DNA of 64,000 bases, taken from positions 1 through 64,000 of the forward strand of contig JARROA010000013.1 in NCBI GenBank assembly GCA_037384425.1, given 5' to 3'. The notes below the pieces were generated by a model. It was not told the DNA's origin, ran no database searches, and was given only the letters and a program-made list of their open reading frames with translations. Below, piece after piece: positions 35,968 through 44,541 of this stretch (position 1 is its first letter; every line of letters starts with the position of its first letter). The translations under genes and the position numbers were made by a program. The stretch comes from Thiodiazotropha sp037384425 (GTDB lineage: Bacteria; Pseudomonadota; Gammaproteobacteria; Chromatiales; Chromatiaceae).

Positions 35968-37671
35968 ATGGACAACATCATCTTCCTCATCTTCAGGCGC
36001 ATGCGGGCGCCTCTGCTGGCGCTGATTCTGGTCTATTCGATCGCGATCCTCGGCATGGTGCTGATTCCCGGCCGGGACGCCGACGGCAACGTCTGGCACA
36101 TGGATTTCTTCCATGCCTTCTATTTCGTCAGTTTCATGGCCAGCACCATCGGCTTCGGTGAGATTCCCCACGCCTTCACCGCGGCACAACGGCTATGGGT
36201 CAGTTTCTCCATCTTCTTCACCGTGGTGGTCTGGCTCTACTCCATCGGCACCGTGTTGGCCCTGCTCAAGGACGAGACCTTCCAACGCGCCCTCACCGAG
36301 CGACGTTTCGCGCGCAAGATCCGTCATCTGCGCGAGGCCTTCTATCTGGTCTGCGGTTACGGCCAGACCGGCGAGGCACTGGTGAGGTCGCTCACCGAGC
36401 GCAACCAACATGCGGTGGTCATCGATATTCTCGACGAGCGGGTCAATATCCTGCAGCTGGAGAACCTGCGCGAGTACGTGCCCGGTCTCTGTGGCGATGC
36501 CCGGTTGCCGGCGCACCTGTTGGAAGCCGGCCTCAACCACCCGCTCTGCGAGGGTGTGGTGGCGCTGACCAACTCCAACGAGGCCAACCTGAAAATCGCC
36601 ATCACCGCGAAGTTGCTGCATCCGGAGATCGAGGTGATCTGTCGCGCCGACTCCCACGATATCGAAGCCAACATGGCATCGTTCGGCACCGATCACATCA
36701 TCGACCCCTTCGACACCTTCGCCCTGCATCTGGCCACCGCCATCCAGGCTCCCTGTCTCAGTCTGTTGCAGGACTGGCTCTCGTTGGGCCACAGCAATCT
36801 GCTTAAAGACCCGGTCTATCCGCCGAGCAAGGGGCTTTGGGTGATATGCGGTTTTGGCCGATTCGGCAAGGCGGTCTACGAAAAACTGCGCCGCGAGGGT
36901 CTCGAAGTGGTGGTGGTCGAGGCCAATCCCGATACCACCGGGATACCCTCCACCGCCTTCGTCCTGGGGCGAGGCACCGAGGCGGAGACGCTCTCCCAGG
37001 CCAATATAGAACGGGCCGTCGGTCTGGTGGCCGGCACCGACAATGACGCCAACAACCTGTCGATCATCATGACGGCCCGGGAACTCAACCCGGATCTGTT
37101 CGTGATCCTGCGCCAGAACCGCAAGGACAACGATCCGGTGATCGAAGCGGTGGGGGCCGATATGGTGATGCTGCCCAGCCAGATCATCGCCAATCAGATC
37201 AGGGTGCTGTTAGGGGCGCCCTTGCAGCATCAGTTCGTGAAGCTGGTTCTGCATCAGGAGGATGAGTGGGCCTGCGAGTTGATCAGCCGGATTTCGGCCC
37301 TGGTCAACCATCACGCACCAGAGGTCTGGGAGGTGGCGTTTACCGAACAGGATTCCCATGCCGTCTGCGCCCATGTGAAAAGCGGCAAGTCGCTGACGCT
37401 GGCCCAGCTGATGACCGATCCACGGGATCGGCAGCGCGAACTGCCCTGTATACCCCTGATGCTTCTGAGGCATAATGAGCGCACCCTGCTGCCTGATCCA
37501 GGCATCAGCGTGCAGAAGGACGACCACCTGCTCTTCTGCGGTTCACACCAGGGACGGGATCGTATGGAATGGACGCTGCAGAACGAAAACGCGTTGAGCT
37601 ATATATTAACCGGAGAGACCAGGCCTGAGGGCTGGATCTGGCGTCAATTCAGCAAAAAGGGGACGAGATGA
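35968..37671 (+). CDS. Ion channel with two RCK/TrkA-N domains (potassium-channel-like)
   Basis: 567 residues. Two membrane helices frame a pore loop whose filter reads TIGFGE (about residues 60-65) instead of the usual TVGYGD. Then two RCK-type nucleotide-binding domains: VCGYGQTGEALV (about 130) and VICGFGRFGKAVYEKL (about 290). A TrkA-C-like tail ends in VQKDDHLLFCGSHQG. Tandem-RCK channels such as GsuK are gated by nucleotides or Ca. The altered filter suggests K+ with possibly different selectivity. The stop overlaps the hemerythrin gene start by 4 nt. Confidence 0.85.
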   Translation: MDNIIFLIFRRMRAPLLALILVYSIAILGMVLIPGRDADGNVWHMDFFHAFYFVSFMASTIGFGEIPHAFTAAQRLWVSFSIFFTVVVWLYSIGTVLALLKDETFQRALTERRFARKIRHLREAFYLVCGYGQTGEALVRSLTERNQHAVVIDILDERVNILQLENLREYVPGLCGDARLPAHLLEAGLNHPLCEGVVALTNSNEANLKIAITAKLLHPEIEVICRADSHDIEANMASFGTDHIIDPFDTFALHLATAIQAPCLSLLQDWLSLGHSNLLKDPVYPPSKGLWVICGFGRFGKAVYEKLRREGLEVVVVEANPDTTGIPSTAFVLGRGTEAETLSQANIERAVGLVAGTDNDANNLSIIMTARELNPDLFVILRQNRKDNDPVIEAVGADMVMLPSQIIANQIRVLLGAPLQHQFVKLVLHQEDEWACELISRISALVNHHAPEVWEVAFTEQDSHAVCAHVKSGKSLTLAQLMTDPRDRQRELPCIPLMLLRHNERTLLPDPGISVQKDDHLLFCGSHQGRDRMEWTLQNENALSYILTGETRPEGWIWRQFSKKGTR

Positions 37672-38225
37672 ATCAACTTCTGGAGAAACTCCACCACGAC
37701 CACGTCAACCTGGCCCATCTGCTCGATTTGTTGAGTGTTCAGTTGGATGCCCTGTTTGCGGGGGATGAATCCGATTTCGACCTCAAGATCGAAATGCTCG
37801 ACTACATCGAACACTATGCCGAGCAGTACCACCATCCGGCCGAAGACAGGATCAACGAGGTTGCCTTCGGCAAACCCGAATTGGAAAAACATCAGGCCAT
37901 GCTTGAACGTGTGAGTCGTGAGCACGAGGCACTGCTGGGCATGGCCCGGCATTTCCGTGAGACGCTCGAGGGCGTGATGCAGGGTGAAGTGCTGAGACGC
38001 GACGAGGTGGAGACCCGGGGACGGGAGTTCATCGCCCTGCAGCGGCAGCACATCGATCTGGAAGAGCAAGAGATTTTTCCGCTCGTCGATAAGGTGCTGA
38101 GTGCGAAGGAGGTGGAGAAAATCGAGCAGAAAATCCCGCATATGGACGATCCGGTCTTCCATCGTCAGGACTACAACCGCTTCCGCAGCCTGATCGACTA
38201 CCTGGAACTGCACGAACAGCCGTGA
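37668..38225 (+). CDS. Hemerythrin-domain protein
   Basis: 185-residue cytoplasmic protein with a hemerythrin HHE fold: metal-ligand candidates are His in KLHHDHVNLAHLL, HYAEQYHHPAEDRI, SREHEALLGMARHF and LQRQHIDLEEQEIFPLVD. Such proteins bind O2 or NO, or sense iron or oxygen. Coupled to the channel by an ATGA overlap, which suggests it acts with the channel, perhaps as a redox or oxygen sensor; this is inference from position. Confidence 0.85.
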   Translation: MNQLLEKLHHDHVNLAHLLDLLSVQLDALFAGDESDFDLKIEMLDYIEHYAEQYHHPAEDRINEVAFGKPELEKHQAMLERVSREHEALLGMARHFRETLEGVMQGEVLRRDEVETRGREFIALQRQHIDLEEQEIFPLVDKVLSAKEVEKIEQKIPHMDDPVFHRQDYNRFRSLIDYLELHEQP

Positions 38226-38346
38226 AAGCTGTCGTTTGCCTCTACCCTGGGAGGCGGCGACAGCAAACATGCGGCATAGAGCATACCTCAGGCAGGCAAT
38301 GTGTAAACTTTCAATGGATTCTGTGCCGGACTGAGCAGTTTACGGA

Positions 38347-38374
38347 TAAAGATTTACCTCCACTATGACGCTAA
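38347..38374 (+). promoter_or_regulatory. Sigma-28-like promoter of the motY-like gene
   Basis: TAAAGATT (38347-38354), 12 nt, GACGCTAA (38367-38374): 7/8 and 6/8 of the FliA consensus, spacing one longer than ideal. The -10 box shares CGCTAA with the cheV promoter. Start codon lies 41 bp downstream. Confidence 0.5.
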
Positions 38375-38414
38375 GTTGAGTGTCCGATGTTGTTGTTCAT
38401 GAGGCCACTCGCGC

Positions 38415-39320
38415 ATGTCTGCCGCGCAATCAGAACCTTTCCGCTGTCGATTCCTCTGTCTGACCTGTCTTTTCTTCGGCGGGTTTTTCCTACAGACCAT
38501 CGAAGCCGGAGAGCGCGTTGCGGCGGAGATCTACGGGGCCGGTTTCCATGAATCGGTGTGGCATTTCAGCGGCTCCAGCGCTTTGTGCGAGCTGACTCAC
38601 GAGATTCCGCAGTTCGGACAGGCGCGCTTCCGTCGTCTTGCCGGAGAGGAACTGAGCTTCCGCATCGACACCTATCAGCCGGTACCGGAGCGGATCGAAG
38701 GGGTCGTGCGGGAGTTGTCGCCGCCGTGGGGCCATGTCCCGGCCGATCCGTTGGAACAGATCATTACCGTTGAATCGGGTCTTCATCCCATCCGTCTGGA
38801 CCGCCGTCCGTCAGGCTGGTTGTTCTCCACCCTGGCCAAGGGGCAGGTCGGCAGTTTCGATATGCTGGATTGGAACGACAGTCGCAAACAGCTTCGGATT
38901 CAACTCTCCCCGATCCATTTCCAGCAGGCCAGCAGGGCATTCAAACAGTGCGTGCAGGAGCTCGGCCAGGACGGTTTCCGGGCTTTGCGATCCACCACGG
39001 TCCATTTCGACCTCAATGTGGATCGGCTCGGCAAAGAGGCCACAGACGTGCTCAAACGCCTTGCGGACTATATCAAGGCGGATTCACGCATCAAGACGAT
39101 ACGCATCAGCGGCCATGCGGACGATCAGGGAGCCATTCGCTACAACCTGCGTCTCTCCGCCCGCCGGGCCAAACGGGTTCGCGACTATCTGGTGCAGATG
39201 GGTGTGGAGCGGAAACTGCTTTCGCAGCGCCACTATGGCGAGTCCCGACCCAAGGTGCGGGGACGCACGGAGGCCGCCAGGGCCGCCAACCGGCGGGCGG
39301 AAATCGAGCTGGTGCGTTGA
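38415..39320 (+). CDS. motY: MotY-like flagellar stator protein (OmpA family)
   Basis: 301 residues. A hydrophobic export signal (about 13-28), then a MotY-type N-terminal domain (VWHFSGSSALCELTHEIPQFGQARF, quoted in part; two Cys) and an OmpA peptidoglycan-binding domain at the C terminus (about 190-300; VHFDLNVDRLGKEATDVL, ISGHADDQGAIRYNLRLSARRAKRVRDYL, and NRRAEIEL). MotY forms the T-ring anchoring Na-driven stators in Vibrio and Pseudomonas. The promoter upstream fits a motility role. No other flagellar gene is beside it, which is common for motY. Confidence 0.87.
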   Translation: MSAAQSEPFRCRFLCLTCLFFGGFFLQTIEAGERVAAEIYGAGFHESVWHFSGSSALCELTHEIPQFGQARFRRLAGEELSFRIDTYQPVPERIEGVVRELSPPWGHVPADPLEQIITVESGLHPIRLDRRPSGWLFSTLAKGQVGSFDMLDWNDSRKQLRIQLSPIHFQQASRAFKQCVQELGQDGFRALRSTTVHFDLNVDRLGKEATDVLKRLADYIKADSRIKTIRISGHADDQGAIRYNLRLSARRAKRVRDYLVQMGVERKLLSQRHYGESRPKVRGRTEAARAANRRAEIELVR

Positions 39321-39360
39321 CGGAAGACGCTTCGGCTTGCGCCGAACCCTCACCACGCTG

Positions 39361-39508
39361 GTAGGGTGAGGCTTGCCGCACCAAATGGGCTGAGACCTCT
39401 CCGCCTCTGCGCCAGAATCACTGATTTCCGCGGGATCCTGCTTTCATGGTGCGGCAAACCGCACCCTACACTTCGAAGCCTACTTTAGGGTGGGGCCCAG
39501 CCCCACCG
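39361..39508. repeat. REP-like palindromes after motY
   Basis: Three units: GTAGGGTGAGGCTTGCCGCACC (39361-39382), GGTGCGGCAAACCGCACC plus CTAC (39448-39469) and TAGGGTGGGGCCCAGCCCCACC (to about 39507). The last two face each other 15 nt apart. They sit between convergent motY and wecB. Confidence 0.78.
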
Positions 39509-39563
39509 AGATTCGATTCAGGTGATGGCCGGTCGATAGGCGTAATTCAATCGGAGACCTGGA

Positions 39564-40703
39564 TCAGAGTCCGAATACCTGCTTGATCGACGCCACCACG
39601 CGGTCGGCGGTATGGCCGTCCCAGAGTTCGGGAGCACTGCCCTGGCCGGACTCGCCGGCGAGCACGGCGTCTATCTTGTCCTCCACGTCCTCCAGGGTGC
39701 AGAGCTGGTTGGTGCCCTGGGTGATGGTGATCGGCCGCTCGGTGTTGGGTCGCAGGGTCAGGCAGGGGATGCCCAGGTAGGTGGTCTCCTCCTGCAGGCC
39801 GCCGGAGTCGGTGATGGCCAGGCGGCAGTTGAAGACCAGGTTCATGAAGCTGATGTAGTTCAGCGGCTCCAGCAGCTTGATCGCCGGTTTGTCGGCCAGT
39901 TCGGCGATCAGTCCGGTGTTCTCCAGGTTTTTGCGCGTGCGGGGATGGACCGGGAAGATGATCGGCATGCGTTTCGACAGGTGGTTGATCATGTCGCACA
40001 GCGCCTTCAGCGATTCGGGGCTGTCCACGTTGGCGGGGCGGTGCAGGGTGAGCACCGCGTAGTTGCCCTTGTCGACACCGTGCTGCTCATAGACGGGGGT
40101 GGCCTCGATGGTCTCGCGCATCATCTCCAGTGAGTCGATCATGATGTTGCCGACCCGTATGATCTTCTCCTTCGCCACCCCCTCGTGCAGCAGGTGTTCG
40201 TCACCGTCGGGGGAGGGTGTCCAGAGCAGGTCCGCCAGAACGTCGGTGGCCAGGCGGTTGACCTCCTCGGGCATGGTGCGGTCGAAGGAGCGCAGTCCGG
40301 CTTCCAAATGGGCCACCAGCGGACGGTTGAGGCCGGTGGCGGGATCGTTCTCTGAGAGGCTGTAGACCACCTTGGTGGCGGCCAGGGTGCAGGCGATGGT
40401 GGAGTTGACGTCACCCACCACCACCACCATGTCGGGACGCTTCTCCATCACCACCTTTTCGTAGGCCATCATGACCCGGCCGGTCTGTTCCGCGTGGCTG
40501 CCGCTACCGGCACCCAGATGGATATGGGGCTCCGGCAGGCGCAGGTCCTGGAAAAAGGCGTCCGACATGTTGAGATCGTAGTGTTGGCCCGTGTGCACGA
40601 TCACCGGCTCCAGCGCCTCCTCTTTGCAGAGGGCGTGGTAGAGGGGGGCGATTTTCATGAAATTGGGGCGTGCGGCGGCGATCAGGTGGATGGTGCGGGT
40701 CAT
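39564..40703 (-). CDS. wecB: UDP-N-acetylglucosamine 2-epimerase, non-hydrolysing
   Basis: 379 residues. Converts UDP-GlcNAc to UDP-ManNAc for cell-surface glycans. Motifs: AARPNFMKIAPLYHAL at the start, VIVHTGQHYD (about 34-43), VVGDVNSTIACTLAA, HLEAGLRS, and DSGGLQEETTYLGIPCLTLR (about 290-309) with the catalytic Asp/Glu/His set of the family. It stands alone here, without other glycan genes, so the end product cannot be named. Confidence 0.93.
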   Translation of the reverse strand: MTRTIHLIAAARPNFMKIAPLYHALCKEEALEPVIVHTGQHYDLNMSDAFFQDLRLPEPHIHLGAGSGSHAEQTGRVMMAYEKVVMEKRPDMVVVVGDVNSTIACTLAATKVVYSLSENDPATGLNRPLVAHLEAGLRSFDRTMPEEVNRLATDVLADLLWTPSPDGDEHLLHEGVAKEKIIRVGNIMIDSLEMMRETIEATPVYEQHGVDKGNYAVLTLHRPANVDSPESLKALCDMINHLSKRMPIIFPVHPRTRKNLENTGLIAELADKPAIKLLEPLNYISFMNLVFNCRLAITDSGGLQEETTYLGIPCLTLRPNTERPITITQGTNQLCTLEDVEDKIDAVLAGESGQGSAPELWDGHTADRVVASIKQVFGL

Positions 40704-40820
40704 GGGCGAGGCTCTACTCCGTGTCGATGGGTATTTCTGTTTCGGTTTGATTGAGGTTGCTGATTGCTATTCTGGAGCAGACGGGACGCGGTTGCCAGTA
40801 TCAGACGGCAAACAGGATCC

Positions 40821-41837
40821 TCAGAACCAGCGCATCAGACGCAGTAACCAAAGCGAGATGCCGCCGACGACCAACGCCAGCAGACAGACGACCCAGAAGG
40901 CGATGGGGTTGTCGATGCCCGGCATACCGCCCACATTGATGCCCAACAAGCCGGTGAGAAAGCCAAGCGGCAGAAACACGCTGGTGATGATGGCGAGTAC
41001 GTACATGCGCCGTTCGGTCTGTTCGGTCAGCTTCTGGGTCAGTTCCTCCTGGGCCACCTGGGTCTGGTCGCGAATGGCGTCCAACCCCTCCAGGTAGCGT
41101 TGGGTCTGGTCGGCGATCTCGTTCAGTCGCGAGCGGGCATCGCTGCTGAGCCAATCGAGCTCCAGCGCCTGCAGGCGTTTCAGGGCGTCCCGCTGGGGTG
41201 CCAGGTAGCGGCGAAGGTGGATCACGATGCGGCGCGTGTCGGAGATCTCGCTGCGGAGGCTGCCGCTCTCGTGATCGGTCAGGCGCTCCTCGAGCGCCAG
41301 GGCGGCGTCTTCCAGGGATTCGATGACATCGTCCATACGCTTGACCAGGTTTTCGCCCAACTGGGCCAGAAAGCTGCCCTGGCTGCGTGGCCCCGTACCC
41401 TTGCTCAGACGTTCCTGCAGATCGGCAATCGAGGCCAGGCGCCGGTGCCGGCAGCTGATGATGCGTCGCTCCTCGAGCCAGATACGCACCGAGACCATGT
41501 CCTCCGGGTCGGCGCCGGGATTGAGGTTGACGCCGCGCAGGATGGTGAGCAGACCGCTCTCGAACAGTTCGCAGCGGGGCCGGCTCTCGTCGGAGGTCAG
41601 CACTCTGCGCACGATGCGGTCGATGCCGCTCTCCTCATCCAGCCAGCGCAGGGAGTTGGGGTGGCTGTAGTCGAGATGGATCCAGATCAGGCCATGGTCC
41701 GGCCGCCAGTCGGCGATATCCTCCCAGCCGAGGCGTTGCCCCCCGCCCTGGCCGTCGAGCAGCCAGGCGGTCACCAGACCATTTTCGTTGTCCGAAGGGG
41801 CTTGAGTCGCTGGTGTGTCGTTCATCTCATCGGGCAT
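40821..41837 (-). CDS. zntB: ZntB/CorA-family metal ion transporter
   Basis: 338 residues from ATG 41837 (15 codons shorter than the longest frame; GGAAA lies just upstream). A long N-terminal cytoplasmic alpha/beta and helical funnel ends in two membrane helices: VLAIITSVFLPLGFLTGLLGINVGGMPG, quoted in part, with the GIN variant of the GMN pore motif seen in ZntB, and FWVVCLLALVVGGISLWLLRL. ZntB moves Zn2+. The substrate is inferred from the GxN variant; magnesium transport would need GMN. Confidence 0.85.
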   Translation of the reverse strand: MPDEMNDTPATQAPSDNENGLVTAWLLDGQGGGQRLGWEDIADWRPDHGLIWIHLDYSHPNSLRWLDEESGIDRIVRRVLTSDESRPRCELFESGLLTILRGVNLNPGADPEDMVSVRIWLEERRIISCRHRRLASIADLQERLSKGTGPRSQGSFLAQLGENLVKRMDDVIESLEDAALALEERLTDHESGSLRSEISDTRRIVIHLRRYLAPQRDALKRLQALELDWLSSDARSRLNEIADQTQRYLEGLDAIRDQTQVAQEELTQKLTEQTERRMYVLAIITSVFLPLGFLTGLLGINVGGMPGIDNPIAFWVVCLLALVVGGISLWLLRLMRWF

Positions 41838-41918
41838 TCGTTTTCCATCGGGCCAGCCGACGCGGCCAATCTCCGTCAGCATAGCCGGTTTTGTGTCAGG
41901 TGCAGCAGTAACTGGGGC

Positions 41919-42836
41919 TTAGACTTCCCAATAGGGCCGTTCGGATATCCGCTCGAGCATGAAGTCGAGAAAGGCGCGGACCTTCGGTGACAGGTGGCGC
42001 CGTTGCGGATAGACGGCGTAGATGCTGACTTCGAGGGCAGTGTACTCCCGCAGAACGGCCTGCAGCCTCCCCGACTTGATGTCGTCACCGACGACGAAAG
42101 TGGGGGTCAGAGTGACGCCGGCCTCCCGCAGCAGCGCCTCCCGTAGACCCAGGCTGTTGTTGATCTGAATGTTTCCCTGAACGGGAACCCGGATGATGCC
42201 ACCTTGCGCTGAGCGGAAGTGCCATTCGTTCGGCGAGTCTTGGTACTTGAAGGTGATGGCGTTGTGGTCGCGCAGCTCCTCCGGCGTGTGGGGGACACCG
42301 TGCCGCACGAAATAGCCCGGCGCCGCGCAGACCACGTGGCGGCAGGGGCCGAGACGGCGGGCGACCAGTGACGAATCGGGCAGTTCGCCGATACGTATCG
42401 CCAGATCGAAACTCTCCTGCACCAGATCCACCCGCCGGTCATCCAGGCTCATGTCCACCGCCAGGTCGGGGTAGCGCGCCAGGAACTCGGGCAGCGCCGG
42501 TGAGATGTGCATAATTCCGAACGACATCGGGCAGTTGATTTTCAGCGTTCCGCGTGGAGCGTTCTGCAACCTGGAGACTTCGGCTTCCGCCTCTTCGAGT
42601 TCCTGCAGTCCCAGTCGACTGCGTTCATAGAAAGCACGACCCACTTCGGTCAGGCTGAGTCGACGCGTGGTGCGATTGAGCAAACGCGCGCCGAGTCGTT
42701 CTTCGAGTCGGGTGACATATTTGCTGATCACCGATTTCGATAGCCTCAGCCGTTCAGCCGCGGCGGTGAAGCTGCCGGCATCGACAACCTGAACGAATAC
42801 GGCGATATCGGTCAGTGGATCCACAGGTCGTCTCAA
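41919..42836 (-). CDS. LysR-family transcriptional regulator
   Basis: 305 residues: winged HTH (about 1-60, FVQVVDAGSFTAAAERLRLSKSVISKYVTRLEERLGARLL, quoted in part) and periplasmic-binding-like effector domain. Transcribed divergently from the nitroreductase gene; the 148-bp gap (42837-42984) is AT-rich and contains ATT-N7-AAT (ATTCGTGAACAAT) that could be a T-N11-A-type site. It most likely controls the four genes on its right. Effector unknown. Confidence 0.9.
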   Translation of the reverse strand: MRRPVDPLTDIAVFVQVVDAGSFTAAAERLRLSKSVISKYVTRLEERLGARLLNRTTRRLSLTEVGRAFYERSRLGLQELEEAEAEVSRLQNAPRGTLKINCPMSFGIMHISPALPEFLARYPDLAVDMSLDDRRVDLVQESFDLAIRIGELPDSSLVARRLGPCRHVVCAAPGYFVRHGVPHTPEELRDHNAITFKYQDSPNEWHFRSAQGGIIRVPVQGNIQINNSLGLREALLREAGVTLTPTFVVGDDIKSGRLQAVLREYTALEVSIYAVYPQRRHLSPKVRAFLDFMLERISERPYWEV

Positions 42837-42984
42837 TTATTAAATATTCGTGAACAATGTTATTCCAGTATGGCAGATTATAAAACATAGGATTACCACT
42901 ATCGTTGTTCTCACCGACCGATGCGCCATTGCAGCGAATTGCCCTGGCGACGATCAACCATCCATCAGTGAGAGGAGGACGACC

Positions 42985-43650
42985 ATGAACCACACGCCCG
43001 ATTACTCAAGGGACCACTATTCAGGGGGCCGTAAAGCCGATCACCCGATCAGCAGCCTGTTTCTGCAACGTTGGTCACCGCGCGCCTTCGATGCATCGTC
43101 CATGCCCGAGGCGGATCTGTTGACCCTGCTCGAGGCGGCCCGTTGGGCGCCCTCCGCTTACAACATCCAGCCCTGGCGCTTTGTCTATGTCCTGCGGGAC
43201 GACAGCGACTGGGAGCGCTATCTGGCGCTGCTCGATCCTTTCAATGCGGACTGGGCCGGAGCAGCGTCCGCCCTGCTGTTTCTGGTTTCGGACAGGCTGA
43301 TGCCGAATGACCGGGGAGCCCATCCCCCAGCGCGCTCACAAACCCACAGTTTCGATGCCGGTGCCGCCTGGGCCCATCTGGCGTTGCAGGCGACGGCACT
43401 GGGGTATCAGGCCCATGCCATGGCCGGCATCCGCTTCGAAGTGATCCGGCAACGGCTCTCGATCCCGGACAATTATCGGATCGAAATCGCCGTGGCCATC
43501 GGCCGGCTGGCGGCGCCTTCACGTCTGCCATCGGCGCTCAGGCAGCGTGAAACGCCCAGCTCGCGTTTGCCTCTCGACAGGATCGCCTTTGCTGGTCGCT
43601 TTCCGTCCCAGTCCACGCAGACGCCCCGGAAGCGAGCACGACGGGGATGA
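42985..43650 (+). CDS. Nitroreductase-family FMN protein
   Basis: 221 residues. Start ATG 42985 has GAGGAGGA 7-14 nt upstream. The FMN-binding signature is FLQRWSPRAFDASSMPEADL then EAARWAPSAYNIQPWRFVYV (about 50-70), and GAAWAHLALQATALGYQAHAM covers the second half-site. Reduces nitroaromatics, quinones or flavins with NAD(P)H in related proteins. First gene in a likely operon; the next starts 4 nt before its stop. Confidence 0.87.
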   Translation: MNHTPDYSRDHYSGGRKADHPISSLFLQRWSPRAFDASSMPEADLLTLLEAARWAPSAYNIQPWRFVYVLRDDSDWERYLALLDPFNADWAGAASALLFLVSDRLMPNDRGAHPPARSQTHSFDAGAAWAHLALQATALGYQAHAMAGIRFEVIRQRLSIPDNYRIEIAVAIGRLAAPSRLPSALRQRETPSSRLPLDRIAFAGRFPSQSTQTPRKRARRG

Positions 43651-44528
43651 TGAGGGAACCCGCCGTATTACTGCTGATAACGGGTATCCTGATCGGACTC
43701 AATTTTCCCTTGGGCAAGCTTGCCGGGGAGGCCGGCGTCTCACCGATGATCTGGGCCCTGCTGATCTCGCTTGGCGCCGTCCTGGTGGCGTTGCCGCTGT
43801 TGCTGGCAAGCGGGCAGCGGGTGCGGCCTACCCGGCGGGTGTTGCGCTATGCCGCGATTTCTTCGCTTGTCTCCTTCGTTACGCCCAACCTACTGCTGTT
43901 CTCGGTCATTCCCCATGCCGGCGCGGGCTATACCGGGTTGATGTTCGCCCTGTCGCCGGTATTCACGTTGTTGCTGGCCTCCCTGTTCGGGCTCAGGACC
44001 CCCCGCACTCTCGGCCGCATCGGGATCGCCATCGGCTTGCTCGGTGCCGTGCTGGTAAGTCTGACGCGGAGCGTTGAGCCCGCCGGCCCCGGTGCCGGGT
44101 GGCTGCTTGTCGCACTGGTGATTCCCATCGCGCTGGCGCTGGGCAACGTCTATCGCACCCTGGACTGGCCGGATGAGGCTTCACCCAATCTGTTGGCCTT
44201 CTGGGGGCATCTCTTCTCCAGCAGTGTGTTCATTGCGCTCCTGCTGCTGACCCGGGGCACGCTTCCCCTGGCTGAACTGATACCGGCTGCCGGCGCCGCG
44301 TTGGCACAGTTGCTGGTGGCCGGCATGACCTTCCCCGCCTTCTTCCGGCTGCAACGCCAGGGCGGTCCCGTGCTGCTCAGCCAGATCGGCTATGTAGCGG
44401 CCGCTGTGAGTCTGGTCGCCGCCACCCTGTTTCTTGGCGAAACCTACCATCCGGCCACCTGGCTGGGAGCCGCCGTGATTGGGGTCGGCATCGCCATCAC
44501 CCTGATCGCTCAGTCGAGCGAAAACTGA
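43647..44528 (+). CDS. EamA/DMT-family transporter
   Basis: 293-residue, about ten-helix inner-membrane protein with two EamA repeats (ITGILIGLNFPLGKLAGEAG; FALSPVFTLLLASLFGLRTP; RTLGRIGIAIGLLGAVLVSL and the second repeat ending FLGETYHPATWLGAAVIGVG). Exports metabolites or amino acids in characterised cases; substrate here unknown. ATGA overlap with the nitroreductase gene. Confidence 0.87.
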   Translation: MMREPAVLLLITGILIGLNFPLGKLAGEAGVSPMIWALLISLGAVLVALPLLLASGQRVRPTRRVLRYAAISSLVSFVTPNLLLFSVIPHAGAGYTGLMFALSPVFTLLLASLFGLRTPRTLGRIGIAIGLLGAVLVSLTRSVEPAGPGAGWLLVALVIPIALALGNVYRTLDWPDEASPNLLAFWGHLFSSSVFIALLLLTRGTLPLAELIPAAGAALAQLLVAGMTFPAFFRLQRQGGPVLLSQIGYVAAAVSLVAATLFLGETYHPATWLGAAVIGVGIAITLIAQSSEN

Positions 44529-44541
44529 TTCGGAGGTCAGC

